A DNA stretch of 37,068 nt from a virus. The notes below the pieces were generated by a model, which did not search any database, was not told where the DNA came from, and saw only the letters and a program-made list of their open reading frames with translations. This document shows, one piece after another, positions 1 to 6,548 of the stretch. Position 1 is the first letter of the stretch. Each line of letters opens with the position of its first letter. A program made the translations under genes and the position numbers. Location of the stretch: positions 1 through 37,068 of the IMG/VR virus record IMGVR_UViG_3300045051_000462; one strand, 5' to 3'.

Positions 1-201
1 AAACTGAATTTCTGTTATTTAAAAGAAAGTGGTAGAAAAACATATCTCAAGCTCTATGAAGAACGACTTAAAACCACGATCAAACATCGTCAGTTAGGAC
101 GAAGTGTATCTTATCAACGATTAGTCCGGCTCGAAGCATATAAATTAGTTAAACACTTACTAGGAGAAGAGACTTACTTAGGCTTCAGGGCTTGGTGGTA
201 A
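1..201 (+). CDS. cas1: Cas1 integrase, C-terminal fragment
   Basis: The first frame is open from base 1 and ends in TAA at 199-201, giving the last 66 residues of Cas1; the rest lies outside the window. Cas1 is the metal-dependent integrase that, with Cas2, inserts new spacers into CRISPR arrays. Visible here is the helical C-terminal part, with a TTIKH stretch, a V-S-Y-Q-R-L-V-R-L-E-A-Y-K-L helix, HLLGEE and the final GFRAWW typical of Cas1 from type I-B and type V-A loci. The catalytic residues lie upstream and cannot be checked. cas2 starts 3 bases after its stop, so the two genes form one operon. The subtype cannot be fixed from this fragment. Confidence 0.9.
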   Translation, partial: KLNFCYLKESGRKTYLKLYEERLKTTIKHRQLGRSVSYQRLVRLEAYKLVKHLLGEETYLGFRAWW

Positions 202-204
202 TAC

Positions 205-468
205 ATGTATGCTGTAATTGTTTATGACGTTAATAAAAAACGCGTGGCGAGAATATTAAAGTATCTACGTCGTCACTTACATTGGATTCAGAACTCAGTC
301 TTTGAGGGAGAAGTTACTCCGGCTCAAATGGTAGAGATTAAATCTGGGCTCAGACAAAGGTTAAAATTGACCGAAGATTCTGTTTATTTTTTTACAGTCA
401 GAAGCCAACACTTACTAAGTAAAGAGACGTTAGGAAGACAAATAGCTGATAATAATATCTTTATATAA
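205..468 (+). CDS. cas2: Cas2, CRISPR adaptation protein
   Basis: This 87-residue protein has the normal Cas2 length. It opens with a ferredoxin-like beta strand YAVIVYDV carrying the conserved Asp (D8), followed by a KRVARILKYLRRHLHWIQNSVFEGE block that is diagnostic of Cas2, and ends in a short strand region (SVYFFTVRSQ). Cas2 forms the dimeric core of the Cas1-Cas2 integration complex. The ATG lies 3 bases after the cas1 stop, so the pair is translationally coupled. In type V-A and I-B loci a leader and array usually follow cas2; here only one repeat-like hairpin is seen before phage genes begin on the opposite strand. Confidence 0.95.
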   Translation: MYAVIVYDVNKKRVARILKYLRRHLHWIQNSVFEGEVTPAQMVEIKSGLRQRLKLTEDSVYFFTVRSQHLLSKETLGRQIADNNIFI

Positions 469-476
469 CTCTAAGT

Positions 477-512
477 CGTCGTTCAACGGGAGCTTTTACA
501 TTATTTGTAGAT
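477..512 (+). repeat. Possible degenerate Cas12a-type CRISPR repeat
   Basis: Nine bases after cas2 is a 36-nt stretch that ends in TTGTAGAT. Its 3' half can fold as TTTACA-TTATT-TGTAGA (six pairs including one G-U). Type V-A repeats are about 36 nt and end in a TCTAC-loop-GTAGAT hairpin, so position, length and 3' end fit; the 5' half does not obviously match. No second copy and no regular spacer were found. It could be a decayed terminal repeat of a lost array, or chance. Confidence 0.3.
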
Positions 513-615
513 GACGAGAAAAAAAAGGGAAAATCGCACCTTAAAAAGTAAATATACTTGACATAAAATTAACTTAAATAGGCTGGCTTTTAATCGCACC
601 AATCTGGAATTGAAA
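513..615. other. Junction between cas operon and phage genes
   Basis: No gene is seen here. The stretch contains a run of eight A residues (519-526), a TTGACA hexamer on the plus strand at 559-564 with no good -10 partner, and a 9-bp direct repeat AATCGCACC at 532-540 and 592-600. The cas genes and the first phage gene converge here, so any prophage attachment site or assembly join should lie in or near this interval. The direct repeat is too short to call an att core. Confidence 0.4.
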
Positions 616-957
616 TTAACACACCTTAGCCGCCACTCCAGGATTATCACTTAATGCTTTAATCCATACGTTTTGTGATTCCTGCACTCTTCCACCCTTC
701 TTCTTCATTTCAATAAACAGAATTTTCCGGCGGTTAGTTACAATGATATAGTCAGGAACCCCACTGCTTAATCCCATCCGTCCATTTTTCTTTCTTGCTT
801 TCTCGCTTGGGTTCTCGTTGGCAACATGGGTAAACTGTTTAATCTGTCTAAGTTCCATCAATTCTTTTAGGTATCCGACAAATCTAAAACAGATCTCTTC
901 CTCTGAAACCAAAGTGTCAACAAGTTTCCGATATTCTTTTGCTGATATAACGTCCAT
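616..957 (-). CDS. VRR-NUC domain nuclease
   Basis: This 113-residue protein has the stand-alone phage VRR-NUC signature. After a helical N-terminus (1-60), residues 61-100 read G-L-S-S-G-V-P-D-Y-I-I-V, then I-L-F-I-E-M-K-K-K-G-G and finally Q-x-x-W-I-K-A-L. This supplies the Asp, the Glu-x-Lys pair and the following Gln of a PD-(D/E)XK nuclease fold. Phage members are thought to act on branched DNA during replication, recombination or packaging. It is the last phage gene before the cas junction, and its stop lies 148 bases from the cas2 stop. Family assignment is good; the exact DNA substrate is not predictable. Confidence 0.85.
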   Translation of the reverse strand: MDVISAKEYRKLVDTLVSEEEICFRFVGYLKELMELRQIKQFTHVANENPSEKARKKNGRMGLSSGVPDYIIVTNRRKILFIEMKKKGGRVQESQNVWIKALSDNPGVAAKVC

Positions 958-973
958 TAATAGTCTCCACTCT

Positions 974-1114
974 TCATATATAATCCGCCATCTGATATAT
1001 CACTGGTTTACATTGTCTCTGGTTAGCCTCAACTATGCCGGTTATTGCCCATACGGTAATTAAAATTATTCCAACCATCAGTAATATTATTTCAATGTAT
1101 ACGCTCTTAATCAT
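974..1114 (-). CDS. Small membrane protein, 46 aa
   Basis: This short ORF has a hydrophobic stretch IILLMVGIILITVWAITGIV that would form one membrane helix, followed by a short polar tail with one Cys. It fills the gap between its neighbours on the same strand, but no convincing ribosome site precedes the ATG, so it rests mainly on composition and position. No family is recognised. Confidence 0.4.
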   Translation of the reverse strand: MIKSVYIEIILLMVGIILITVWAITGIVEANQRQCKPVIYQMADYI

Positions 1115-1174
1115 AAAAATTGTGCCAAGTATCCGGTTTGGGTCGATATACTCAGCACGCCCTAATTATAAACT

Positions 1175-1375
1175 CTACTGTATTGTCTCCGATACAACTA
1201 ATTCAGCTCTGCAATTAACATTACTGCAAACTACAGGATTGATATTAGTTATCATGTCATAATCTCCGGTAGTAAAGCTAACCTTCTTACACACCGAGCA
1301 TTGATAGCGCCACTGACCCCCACCGAGATGGTATATTTTAGTTTCGCCTTTGACCCGTTCTTGATTAGCTAGCAT
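1175..1375 (-). CDS. Zinc-ribbon protein, 66 aa
   Basis: Two Cys knuckles, YQCSVCKK and VVCSNVNCRAEL, about 25 residues apart suggest a single treble-clef or ribbon zinc site. The N-terminal 20 residues are polar. The ATG overlaps the end of the upstream gene by 11 bases, consistent with coupled translation. Small zinc-ribbon proteins are common in phage early regions, as nucleic-acid or host-protein binders, but no specific family is recognised. Confidence 0.65.
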   Translation of the reverse strand: MLANQERVKGETKIYHLGGGQWRYQCSVCKKVSFTTGDYDMITNINPVVCSNVNCRAELVVSETIQ

Positions 1376-1589
1376 TTCCCCCCGTAATAATAAAAACTAA
1401 CTTGTCTATAATTCCATTCACTATTCTTTGAGTATGACAATAATTACAGCCACATTGATCGTGTCCTAATTTCCTAGCTGCTACACAATCAGGATGCATA
1501 CTAGGATCAATTCGCTCTTTCTCTATTTTCATTAAAATGGTCGATGTGTCTAACATCCGTCCAGTTTGTGAATCTCTTAACCAAGGCAT
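1365..1589 (-). CDS. Cys-rich protein, 74 aa
   Basis: Residues 34-57 contain His and Cys in a C-V-A-A-R-K-L-G-H-D-Q-C-G-C-N-Y-C-H pattern that could bind zinc or form an HNH-like knuckle; the C-terminus is hydrophobic (KLVFIITGG). It starts 7 bases after the 130-aa gene ends on the transcript and overlaps the next gene. No family is recognised, and a complete HNH motif is not present. Confidence 0.6.
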   Translation of the reverse strand: MPWLRDSQTGRMLDTSTILMKIEKERIDPSMHPDCVAARKLGHDQCGCNYCHTQRIVNGIIDKLVFIITGGNAS

Positions 1590-1596
1590 ACATTCC

Positions 1597-1989
1597 TTAA
1601 ATAAACTGTTCTAAATATTTAATAGGGTCGTCTTGTACAACCATTTGTTGAAGGTGGTATTGCCACTCAAAAATTGGTGGCATCCACTTAGGATTAAAAC
1701 TAAAAGTTAAATCGTTAGTACCTTCTCTTACAGACAAATAAGCCTTATCTTTTATTACCCTTTTTTGTTTTTTAGGAGTATTTTTATTGTGCCAAACAGT
1801 TATTAGCGGAAATTTAATTGGGTCTACACCCCAAAAAGCCTTAGCAAAACCTTGGTCAAAAATTATCAAATAATATAAGTCCTTAGCTGTTGGTGCACAT
1901 ATACCCCACTTCTCAAGTAATAATTCTGATTTCCAGCCATTTTTCTTAGCTTTCTCAATTGCTTTTTTTAATATCTCTTGCTCGTCCAT
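1597..1989 (-). CDS. Hypothetical protein, 130 aa
   Basis: A basic helical N-terminus (EILKKAIEKAKKNGW) leads into a mixed alpha/beta region rich in Trp and Phe. The start is supported by GGTGAGGTAATATG, where the upstream 39-aa gene supplies the ribosome site and stops one base before this ATG. I do not recognise the family. Confidence 0.75.
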   Translation of the reverse strand: MDEQEILKKAIEKAKKNGWKSELLLEKWGICAPTAKDLYYLIIFDQGFAKAFWGVDPIKFPLITVWHNKNTPKKQKRVIKDKAYLSVREGTNDLTFSFNPKWMPPIFEWQYHLQQMVVQDDPIKYLEQFI

Positions 1990-1990
1990 A

Positions 1991-2110
1991 TTACCTCACC
2001 ACCAAATACCCGATAGCGGACATTGCCAGTACCGTTATCATAGTTGATAAATAAAGACTAACTAAAAAAGTTAATACTTTCCTAACTTTTTTTCTTTTTG
2101 CCTTGGTCAT
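1991..2110 (-). CDS. Tiny membrane protein, 39 aa
   Basis: A GGAGG 6 bases ahead of the ATG and a stop one base before the next gene make this a convincing gene despite its size. A basic N-terminus (TKAKRKKVRK) precedes one hydrophobic helix (LTFLVSLYLSTMITVLAMS), predicting a single-pass membrane peptide with its N-terminus in the cytoplasm. It may equally serve to couple translation of its neighbours. Function unknown. Confidence 0.7.
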   Translation of the reverse strand: MTKAKRKKVRKVLTFLVSLYLSTMITVLAMSAIGYLVVR

Positions 2111-2123
2111 TTAAATCCTCCGT

Positions 2124-2167
2124 CCTGTACTCGAAGTCTTGCGAAGTCGAGTACAGGCGCAAGACTT
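2124..2167 (-). other. Interlocking inverted repeats, predicted pseudoknot
   Basis: Two long perfect inverted repeats interleave between two genes. CCTGTACTCGA (2124-2134) pairs with TCGAGTACAGG (2147-2157), and AAGTCTTGCG (about 2135-2144) pairs with CGCAAGACTT (2158-2167). The A-B-A'-B' order gives either an H-type pseudoknot or two mutually exclusive hairpins of 11 and 10 bp. The element starts at the stop codon of the 272-aa gene and ends just before the ribosome site of the 39-aa gene. There is no T run, so it is not a simple terminator. Confidence 0.75.
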
Positions 2168-2984
2168 AATGCGGTTCTCCATTCATTAAGGCGTTAAAAG
2201 CCTCTACATCTTCTGGTGTTGCTGTATCCTCATCAACTACTTTAACTTCTGCAATATTCTTCTTGTCGTATTTACTAGCAATTTGATAAAGTTCATCAAA
2301 TTTACTAGCATCAGTAACAAAGTCTTTAACTCTTAAAACTGGAACATACCAAGTTTGTACTTGCCCGTTTTTTGTTCGAGTTCTTTTTGCATTTTCAAAA
2401 TGTACTAAGAACCCAAACATTGGTTTTTTACTTGACTTTGATATCGAAAATAAACTAGATAAAGCATAGTAAGCTGTCTTTTTAAACTTCATACTAAACA
2501 AACTCATGTCTTCATCCATTACCGCTATAACACGGTAAGCGGGTATTAAAGGTTCACCCTGTTCATTTCTTTGGAATACTTCCCCCTTATGATTCTTATC
2601 TACCATCTGAATCTTATTAGCCCAAACGATATAAGCATCAAATTGGTCATAAATCTTATTACCTGAATGATAGTATTGCCCGAATAAAGGATGTTTACCT
2701 TCTTTATCTTGCATGTCATTTTGTTGAGTAGCTGAATTAACCATACATACATAAGGCGGTAAAATATCGGTCTGGTCTACCCCCTTCATACCCATGTTAC
2801 TTATCTCAGCTAGCATACCAGGATCAGCAATAGTCAATGCGCCATTACTTACAGTTATTAATTCTTTCTTTTGTTCTGTCACTTCCTTTACCTCATCATC
2901 AATTTTAATTTGTTCTTGTTGAACCACTACTTTGTTTGCTTTTAACTTCTTACCCATCTCTTCCCATTTTTTACTTCCTGTCAT
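2166..2984 (-). CDS. Hypothetical phage protein, 272 aa
   Basis: The frame opens further upstream with TTG, but the ATG at 2984 has AAGGTG at proper spacing and is preferred. Residues 1-55 are charged and helical. The rest is a mixed alpha/beta domain with ILPPYVCMVNSATQQ, FDAYIVWANK and a basic FENAKRTRTKNG loop. The layout (low-complexity start, then an 'LPP...' core domain) recalls phage proteins found with single-strand DNA-binding and recombination genes, but I cannot assign a family. It is the largest protein of the left region. An interlocking inverted repeat begins at its stop codon. Confidence 0.75.
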   Translation of the reverse strand: MTGSKKWEEMGKKLKANKVVVQQEQIKIDDEVKEVTEQKKELITVSNGALTIADPGMLAEISNMGMKGVDQTDILPPYVCMVNSATQQNDMQDKEGKHPLFGQYYHSGNKIYDQFDAYIVWANKIQMVDKNHKGEVFQRNEQGEPLIPAYRVIAVMDEDMSLFSMKFKKTAYYALSSLFSISKSSKKPMFGFLVHFENAKRTRTKNGQVQTWYVPVLRVKDFVTDASKFDELYQIASKYDKKNIAEVKVVDEDTATPEDVEAFNALMNGEPH

Positions 2985-3031
2985 ATTATTTTCACCTTCT
3001 TTCAAATCTACTTAATTTCTAATGTAATAGG

Positions 3032-3352
3032 TTATTCTTCTCTTACTACAGGAGCAGGAGATTGATTAACCACACTAACCACAACTGGTTCAGAAACTAC
3101 CGCTGCCGGTTGAGGTGCGAGAACTTCTTGTTTAGGTTCTTCTTTGAAAAGATCAGGTAAAGCGAATTTAACAATTTCCTTTAAACAACTGTCACATAAA
3201 TCACCTTTTAAAAATCCGTCCCCGTCAACACCTTTCCAATCATCACCAATAAAATTACAATTATCTTTATCTGAAGAGGTTATCCTTAAACAACCCAACT
3301 CACTTTCTTCTACAAATTCTTTTTTACACCTATCACAAGCATACTTAACCAT
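3032..3352 (-). CDS. Zinc-finger protein with Pro/Val-rich tail
   Basis: The 106-residue protein starts after a strong TTTAGGAGGAGTTATG site. Its first 60 residues hold two Cys pairs, YACDRCKK and LCDSCLKE, framing an acidic loop, as in phage and actinobacterial zinc-ribbon proteins of unknown role. Residues 70-106 are a disordered Pro/Val/Ala tail (QPAAVVSEPVVVSVVNQ). The zinc site is inferred from the Cys spacing only. It lies between two unrecognised genes in the early operon. Confidence 0.7.
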   Translation of the reverse strand: MVKYACDRCKKEFVEESELGCLRITSSDKDNCNFIGDDWKGVDGDGFLKGDLCDSCLKEIVKFALPDLFKEEPKQEVLAPQPAAVVSEPVVVSVVNQSPAPVVREE

Positions 3353-3360
3353 AACTCCTC

Positions 3361-3720
3361 CTAAATAATATCTCTCTCTTTTAAATACTTATATAAATTA
3401 CCTAGTGCATCAGCCCGACTCTCTCCAATACCGTTAACTTTTCTACCTCTATATTCACACTCCGCTGTATAGGTATAGTGTTCTTTCTCGATTAATAAAG
3501 ACATAATTTGCTCGTGTCTATCTATTTCGTTAAATAACTCACCGGCCCGATATGCTTTTACTAATCCTATGTGTTCTTCATTTAAAGCTTCCGCTTCTTT
3601 AGCCGTTAATAGCTCAACCCTTGGGTTATCACCATTAAACCTGTACCACTTCTTATCCCCTTCCTGACTTAACCCTAAATCTTTAAGCTCTACTGATAGT
3701 TCGTAACTTGTGTACTCCAT
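3361..3720 (-). CDS. Hypothetical protein, 119 aa
   Basis: This is a soluble, charged alpha/beta protein. The C-terminal half (YTYTAECEYRGRKVNG then ESRADALGNLYKYLKE) has the strand-strand-helix look of a small double-stranded-RNA-binding or phage 'GeS/T-x-x-x-A-L' module, but the resemblance is weak and I do not assign a function. The stop lies 8 bases before the zinc-finger gene that follows. Confidence 0.7.
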   Translation of the reverse strand: MEYTSYELSVELKDLGLSQEGDKKWYRFNGDNPRVELLTAKEAEALNEEHIGLVKAYRAGELFNEIDRHEQIMSLLIEKEHYTYTAECEYRGRKVNGIGESRADALGNLYKYLKERDII

Positions 3721-3723
3721 TAT

Positions 3724-4317
3724 TTAATCCTGGGCTAAAATGCTATTACTAACTCCTAAGACATTGGGTACCCAATTAGGGTTACACTCAAAACTAGGGC
3801 AATACTTTTGTTGAACGGCTCTGATTTCATTCTTCTTGTAGTTTTCACCAAGCAACTTACTCGTAAACTTAATTCCTTCCTCATAAGATCCAAAATAGAC
3901 AAACTTCCTTCCACCTATACCCCAACAATTAAAAGAATCTGGCTTAGTGTTAATACAATAATTAGACTCAGCAGCGGATATTGATACTAACTTAGTCCAG
4001 CCGATATCATACTTGTCTGCTTCATCTACTATTAATTGAGCATATGAAGCTAAAGGTGAATCCTTATCTTGTAAAAATCCCTCTAACTTAATTACCCTGT
4101 CGTCTCTACTGTCTACTTCCTTTGCCATGACTGGCACTGATTCTCTTGCTCTCTCTACTTGCCTTTCAACTATGGCTACTGTATTTACTGTAGCTCTTTT
4201 ACCGAGTCCAAACATGGTTAACCCAAATACTGCCAAAAATACTAAATCTTTTCCTTTTAATCCTGTCCTTTTTCTCTTCTCTAGTCTTGCCTTAAGTTGT
4301 CTGTTTTGATACGTCAT
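3724..4317 (-). CDS. Membrane-anchored lytic transglycosylase-like protein
   Basis: This 197-residue protein has a basic N-terminus, a hydrophobic anchor at about 24-38 (KDLVFLAVFGLTMFGLG), a polar linker, and a lysozyme-like C-terminal domain from residue 80. That domain contains SPLASYAQLIVDEADKYDIG, then ISAAESNYC with the presumed catalytic Glu, NCWGIGG, and F-G-S-Y-E-E-G-I-K-F. The same arrangement is common in cell-wall proteins of CPR bacteria. The anchor would hold it at the membrane facing the wall. It has its own promoter just upstream and stands apart from the lysis cassette, so a role in wall remodelling, entry or superinfection control is as plausible as lysis. Confidence 0.7.
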   Translation of the reverse strand: MTYQNRQLKARLEKRKRTGLKGKDLVFLAVFGLTMFGLGKRATVNTVAIVERQVERARESVPVMAKEVDSRDDRVIKLEGFLQDKDSPLASYAQLIVDEADKYDIGWTKLVSISAAESNYCINTKPDSFNCWGIGGRKFVYFGSYEEGIKFTSKLLGENYKKNEIRAVQQKYCPSFECNPNWVPNVLGVSNSILAQD

Positions 4318-4368
4318 ACGTAGGGGAAAGTGAAATGTAGCCTTAGCATTAAATTAATGATGAGCAGT

Positions 4369-4401
4369 ATTATAGTAAACTAGCTAGCGCTTGCTTGTCA
4401 A
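4369..4401 (-). promoter_or_regulatory. Promoter for the transglycosylase-like gene
   Basis: On the minus strand TTGACA (4401-4396) is followed at 18 bp by TACTAT (4377-4372), overlapped by a perfect TATAAT (4374-4369, spacing 21). The -35 box sits in the 13-bp sequence CCTATTGACAAGC, which also precedes the coat protein gene. The -35 overlaps the stop of the KGG-repeat gene. Confidence 0.65.
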
Positions 4402-4628
4402 TAGGAGTTTATATCTGAAGATGCTTGAGCTATTTTAGCTTGCTTCAATTGACCGCTTTTAATGCCAGCTTTAACAAAATGCTCCCTGCCTTTAGTTTCT
4501 AGGTTTTTTAGTCCGCCCTTTCTACCAATTTCTTTAAAGAACTCTTGACCGTGTTTTTTAGCAGTTGATAAACCACCCCGACGGCCAGCCTCTCTCACAC
4601 TCATTTCTTTAATTGATTTGTCGTTCAT
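4398..4628 (-). CDS. KGG-repeat stress-type protein
   Basis: The frame is open further upstream, but the ATG at 4628 follows GAGAGGACAG and gives a 76-residue protein. It contains repeats of the KGG/Con-10 type: AGRRGGLSTAKKHGQEFF, then IGRKGGLKNLETKGREHF, then a shorter AGIKSGQ. These glycine-lysine repeats occur in small stress-induced bacterial proteins (family PF10685 by resemblance), with unknown biochemical role. It is fully hydrophilic and cytoplasmic, and overlaps the end of the upstream gene by 20 bases. Confidence 0.7.
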   Translation of the reverse strand: MNDKSIKEMSVREAGRRGGLSTAKKHGQEFFKEIGRKGGLKNLETKGREHFVKAGIKSGQLKQAKIAQASSDINSY

Positions 4629-4974
4629 GTCTGTCCTCTCTATATGCTTTATATTTAATTTCATTCAAACCTTCTGTAATGCGTTTTAAAGATTGTTCTG
4701 TTAGTTGCCCATTAAGTAACATCACCTGACTCATAAAAACCTTCTGTGCTTCCCTAACGCCTTCTACTACCCCGTTGTAATGAATGTTGGTACATGTAGC
4801 TGGCCGGTAAAGCCTAAACTCATGTATTAGTGTACCACCCCAATCCACACGCAATCTGATGTAGTCATAAGCATAGCTATTGGTTGATTCAGTACAAAGA
4901 TGAGTAGCTACCTGAAACTTATATACTTTTAAGAAAAATCCGAGTAGTGGATAGCCGTTTCTAAATAGCCTCAT
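4609..4974 (-). CDS. Hypothetical protein, 121 aa
   Basis: A hydrophobic, aromatic N-terminal half with two Cys (HLCTEST and ATCTNIHY) precedes a helical, charged C-terminus (EGLNEIKYKAYREDRHERQ). No signal peptide or clear membrane helix is present. The ATG follows the stop of a 45-aa gene by one base. Family not recognised. Confidence 0.65.
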   Translation of the reverse strand: MRLFRNGYPLLGFFLKVYKFQVATHLCTESTNSYAYDYIRLRVDWGGTLIHEFRLYRPATCTNIHYNGVVEGVREAQKVFMSQVMLLNGQLTEQSLKRITEGLNEIKYKAYREDRHERQIN

Positions 4975-4975
4975 A

Positions 4976-5113
4976 TTATTTCACCACTACAAATCCTTGT
5001 ATAAACTGCCTGAATAGTTTTACCAATAACCCCTCTCTATTTTCCCTCTGTATTCTCTCGATCTCTAAATTAAGTTGTCGGATTTTAGATATGCTTTTAG
5101 GTGTGCTTTTCAT
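4976..5113 (-). CDS. Small coiled-coil protein, 45 aa
   Basis: The ATG overlaps the stop of the upstream gene (ATGA), and the stop lies one base before the next ATG. It is therefore placed as part of a coupled series. A basic N-terminus and a heptad-like helix (IRQLNLEIERIQRENREG) are followed by a short hydrophobic helix. Function unknown. Confidence 0.6.
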   Translation of the reverse strand: MKSTPKSISKIRQLNLEIERIQRENREGLLVKLFRQFIQGFVVVK

Positions 5114-5307
5114 TCTTTGTTTATAGATAATAAGTAATAATGTAATATTACCTCAGCTATACCATTACGATCAAGGGCTTGATTGTCTACCATCTCAACT
5201 AAGTCTAGCGCTTCTATTCCCATCTGTATCACAATCAACCAGGCCATTTCCTCTATCCATTCCTCCCATTCCTGATCCGTTAATACTTCAAAACCGACCT
5301 TATCCAA
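5110..5307 (-). CDS. Hypothetical acidic protein, 65 aa
   Basis: The only good start is a TTG at 5307, about 9 bases after a strong GGAGG; no ATG is better placed. The protein is acidic and helical (EEWIEEMAWLIVIQMGIEAL) with no recognisable motif. It overlaps both neighbours slightly, as expected for a coupled early operon. Confidence 0.6.
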   Translation of the reverse strand: MDKVGFEVLTDQEWEEWIEEMAWLIVIQMGIEALDLVEMVDNQALDRNGIAEVILHYYLLSINKE

Positions 5308-5310
5308 ATG

Positions 5311-5688
5311 TTAGTCCTCCGGTTTGCTTCGTTCTTTTAGTTTACGAAGTGACTTAGCGGCTTCTATAAAATCTAGATAGTTTGCTCCATCTGCTTCAAC
5401 AGTAACCCCGTCGGGTATTGTTAATTTACCTTCAGATGTATACATATTCCAAAAAACTACCTCATCCAGTTTTCCCCACCAGGTATATTTTCCATTATCA
5501 AATAATCGCCATTTTAAATATTCAATAATTTTTTTAATCTTAAGCGTGATTCCTCGTGGGTTTTTTGAATACCATGTCCTAACTTTAGATCCACTCGGCC
5601 AAGATTCATTAGCAAGTATTTTGGCGTACTTTTTATCAAATTTTTCAAATACCTTTTTTAGTTGTTCTAAATCATTTTTATCTGTCAT
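5311..5688 (-). CDS. Hypothetical protein, 125 aa
   Basis: GGGGGAAT precedes the ATG. The protein is mixed alpha/beta, Lys- and Trp-rich, with a central IKKIIEYLKWRLFDNGKYTWWGK segment (abridged here) and a Lys/Arg-rich C-terminal helix. No family is recognised. Confidence 0.65.
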   Translation of the reverse strand: MTDKNDLEQLKKVFEKFDKKYAKILANESWPSGSKVRTWYSKNPRGITLKIKKIIEYLKWRLFDNGKYTWWGKLDEVVFWNMYTSEGKLTIPDGVTVEADGANYLDFIEAAKSLRKLKERSKPED

Positions 5689-5699
5689 ATTCCCCCGTA

Positions 5700-6056
5700 T
5701 TACACCTCTACAATATCCTTGATAATGTGGTCAACCAACTTAGTGATTTTTAACGGTATATTATTTCTTTCTGATACTGCACTATCACCCTGAGTAAGAC
5801 GCTCTAACATTTCTTGGCACTCTTCGTCTGTTTCTACGCCGCGTCCAAAAACAAGGTTTTCAGTTCCGCGCCTGTTGTTCATCCAATCAATAATGGTGTA
5901 CAGCACTGTTTTTTGTGCATTAAACGGCTTGGTACAAATAGCAAAAGCAATATTTGATGCCCTAACGGTATAAGCTTGTTTTTCCTCTGTAAACTTGACT
6001 TTACTACCTACTCTTAATTTAGTTGTTTCGTGCCATACTCCAGCTATCTGTCTCAC
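5700..6056 (-). CDS. Conserved phage protein, 118 aa
   Basis: The start is a GTG at 6056 whose GTGA overlaps the stop of the 45-aa gene. The middle, TVLYTIIDWMNNRRGTENLVFG followed by GVETDEECQEMLERLTQGD and VSERNNIPLKI, matches a small phage family I know only by its pattern (RG-x-[DE]-N-L-V-F-G, ETD-x-x-C, EML-x-RL, VS-x-RN). It is widespread in phages of many hosts and has no assigned function. It marks this region as ordinary phage early-gene DNA. Confidence 0.7.
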   Translation of the reverse strand: MRQIAGVWHETTKLRVGSKVKFTEEKQAYTVRASNIAFAICTKPFNAQKTVLYTIIDWMNNRRGTENLVFGRGVETDEECQEMLERLTQGDSAVSERNNIPLKITKLVDHIIKDIVEV

Positions 6057-6190
6057 TTTCCCTCCATAATCTCATTTGTGAATTCTTCCCAGCTCTTCTC
6101 TGGCTTATCTTCCTTTTCCAGAGCTTCCAAGGTTTTACCGTATTGCTTAATGGTTTGGTTGACTCCTGCTTGGAGTTGTTGTTCAGTCAT
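6053..6190 (-). CDS. Small acidic protein, 45 aa
   Basis: This ORF fills the only gap between two early genes. Its ATG lies inside the upstream gene (8-base overlap), and its TGA overlaps the GTG of the next gene. Composition is helical and acidic (LEALEKEDKPEKSWEEF). Coupling at both ends supports it; function unknown. Confidence 0.6.
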   Translation of the reverse strand: MTEQQLQAGVNQTIKQYGKTLEALEKEDKPEKSWEEFTNEIMEGK

Positions 6191-6548
6191 TGATAATCTC
6201 ATCGGCTAATTTACCAACCCTATCCCATGACACAGCTTCACAAAATAAATCTGCTGAATCGGTATGAGGTAGATTCTTGAATTTCTTTGCCGTCTCTTTC
6301 CTAGCTTTGGTGAGTTCGGAAGAGATAAAAGCCTTAAGTGTAAGCATTAAATGATGTTCTGGACAGTGAAAGTCATAGCAAGTCTTTTCTAAAGCTTCAT
6401 ACAATCCTTTTTCTACCTCTTCCGGTAATGGTTTAGGATCACATGGTAATCCACACTCACTACATTCCCATGAGTTAGTACCTTCATCACCGGCATGAAC
6501 CTTGATAGGGGCATTACAACAGTTTGATAATGGTTTAGGTTTGGTCAT
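6183..6548 (-). CDS. Zinc-ribbon phage protein, 121 aa
   Basis: A strong AAGGAG precedes the ATG. The N-terminus reads LSNCCNAPIKVHAG and then WECSECGLPCD, a Cys4 ribbon seen at the start of many small phage proteins. A helical C-terminal part follows, containing C-Y-D-F-H-C-P-E-H-H, which could form a second metal site. The domain order suggests a nucleic-acid or protein adaptor, but no activity can be assigned. Confidence 0.7.
   Translation of the reverse strand: MTKPKPLSNCCNAPIKVHAGDEGTNSWECSECGLPCDPKPLPEEVEKGLYEALEKTCYDFHCPEHHLMLTLKAFISSELTKARKETAKKFKNLPHTDSADLFCEAVSWDRVGKLADEIIND

Noticed and set aside
532-600. AATCGCACC direct repeat as a prophage att core or transposon target duplication
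   Set aside because: Nine bases, 60 bp apart, with nothing mobile between them; the right-hand end of the phage is not in the window for comparison.
513-615. A CRISPR array after cas2
   Set aside because: No second copy of the 477-512 sequence and no regular spacing were found.
818-1262. Plus-strand ORFs opposite the VRR-NUC and zinc-ribbon genes
   Set aside because: Antisense shadows of better-supported genes, without ribosome sites.
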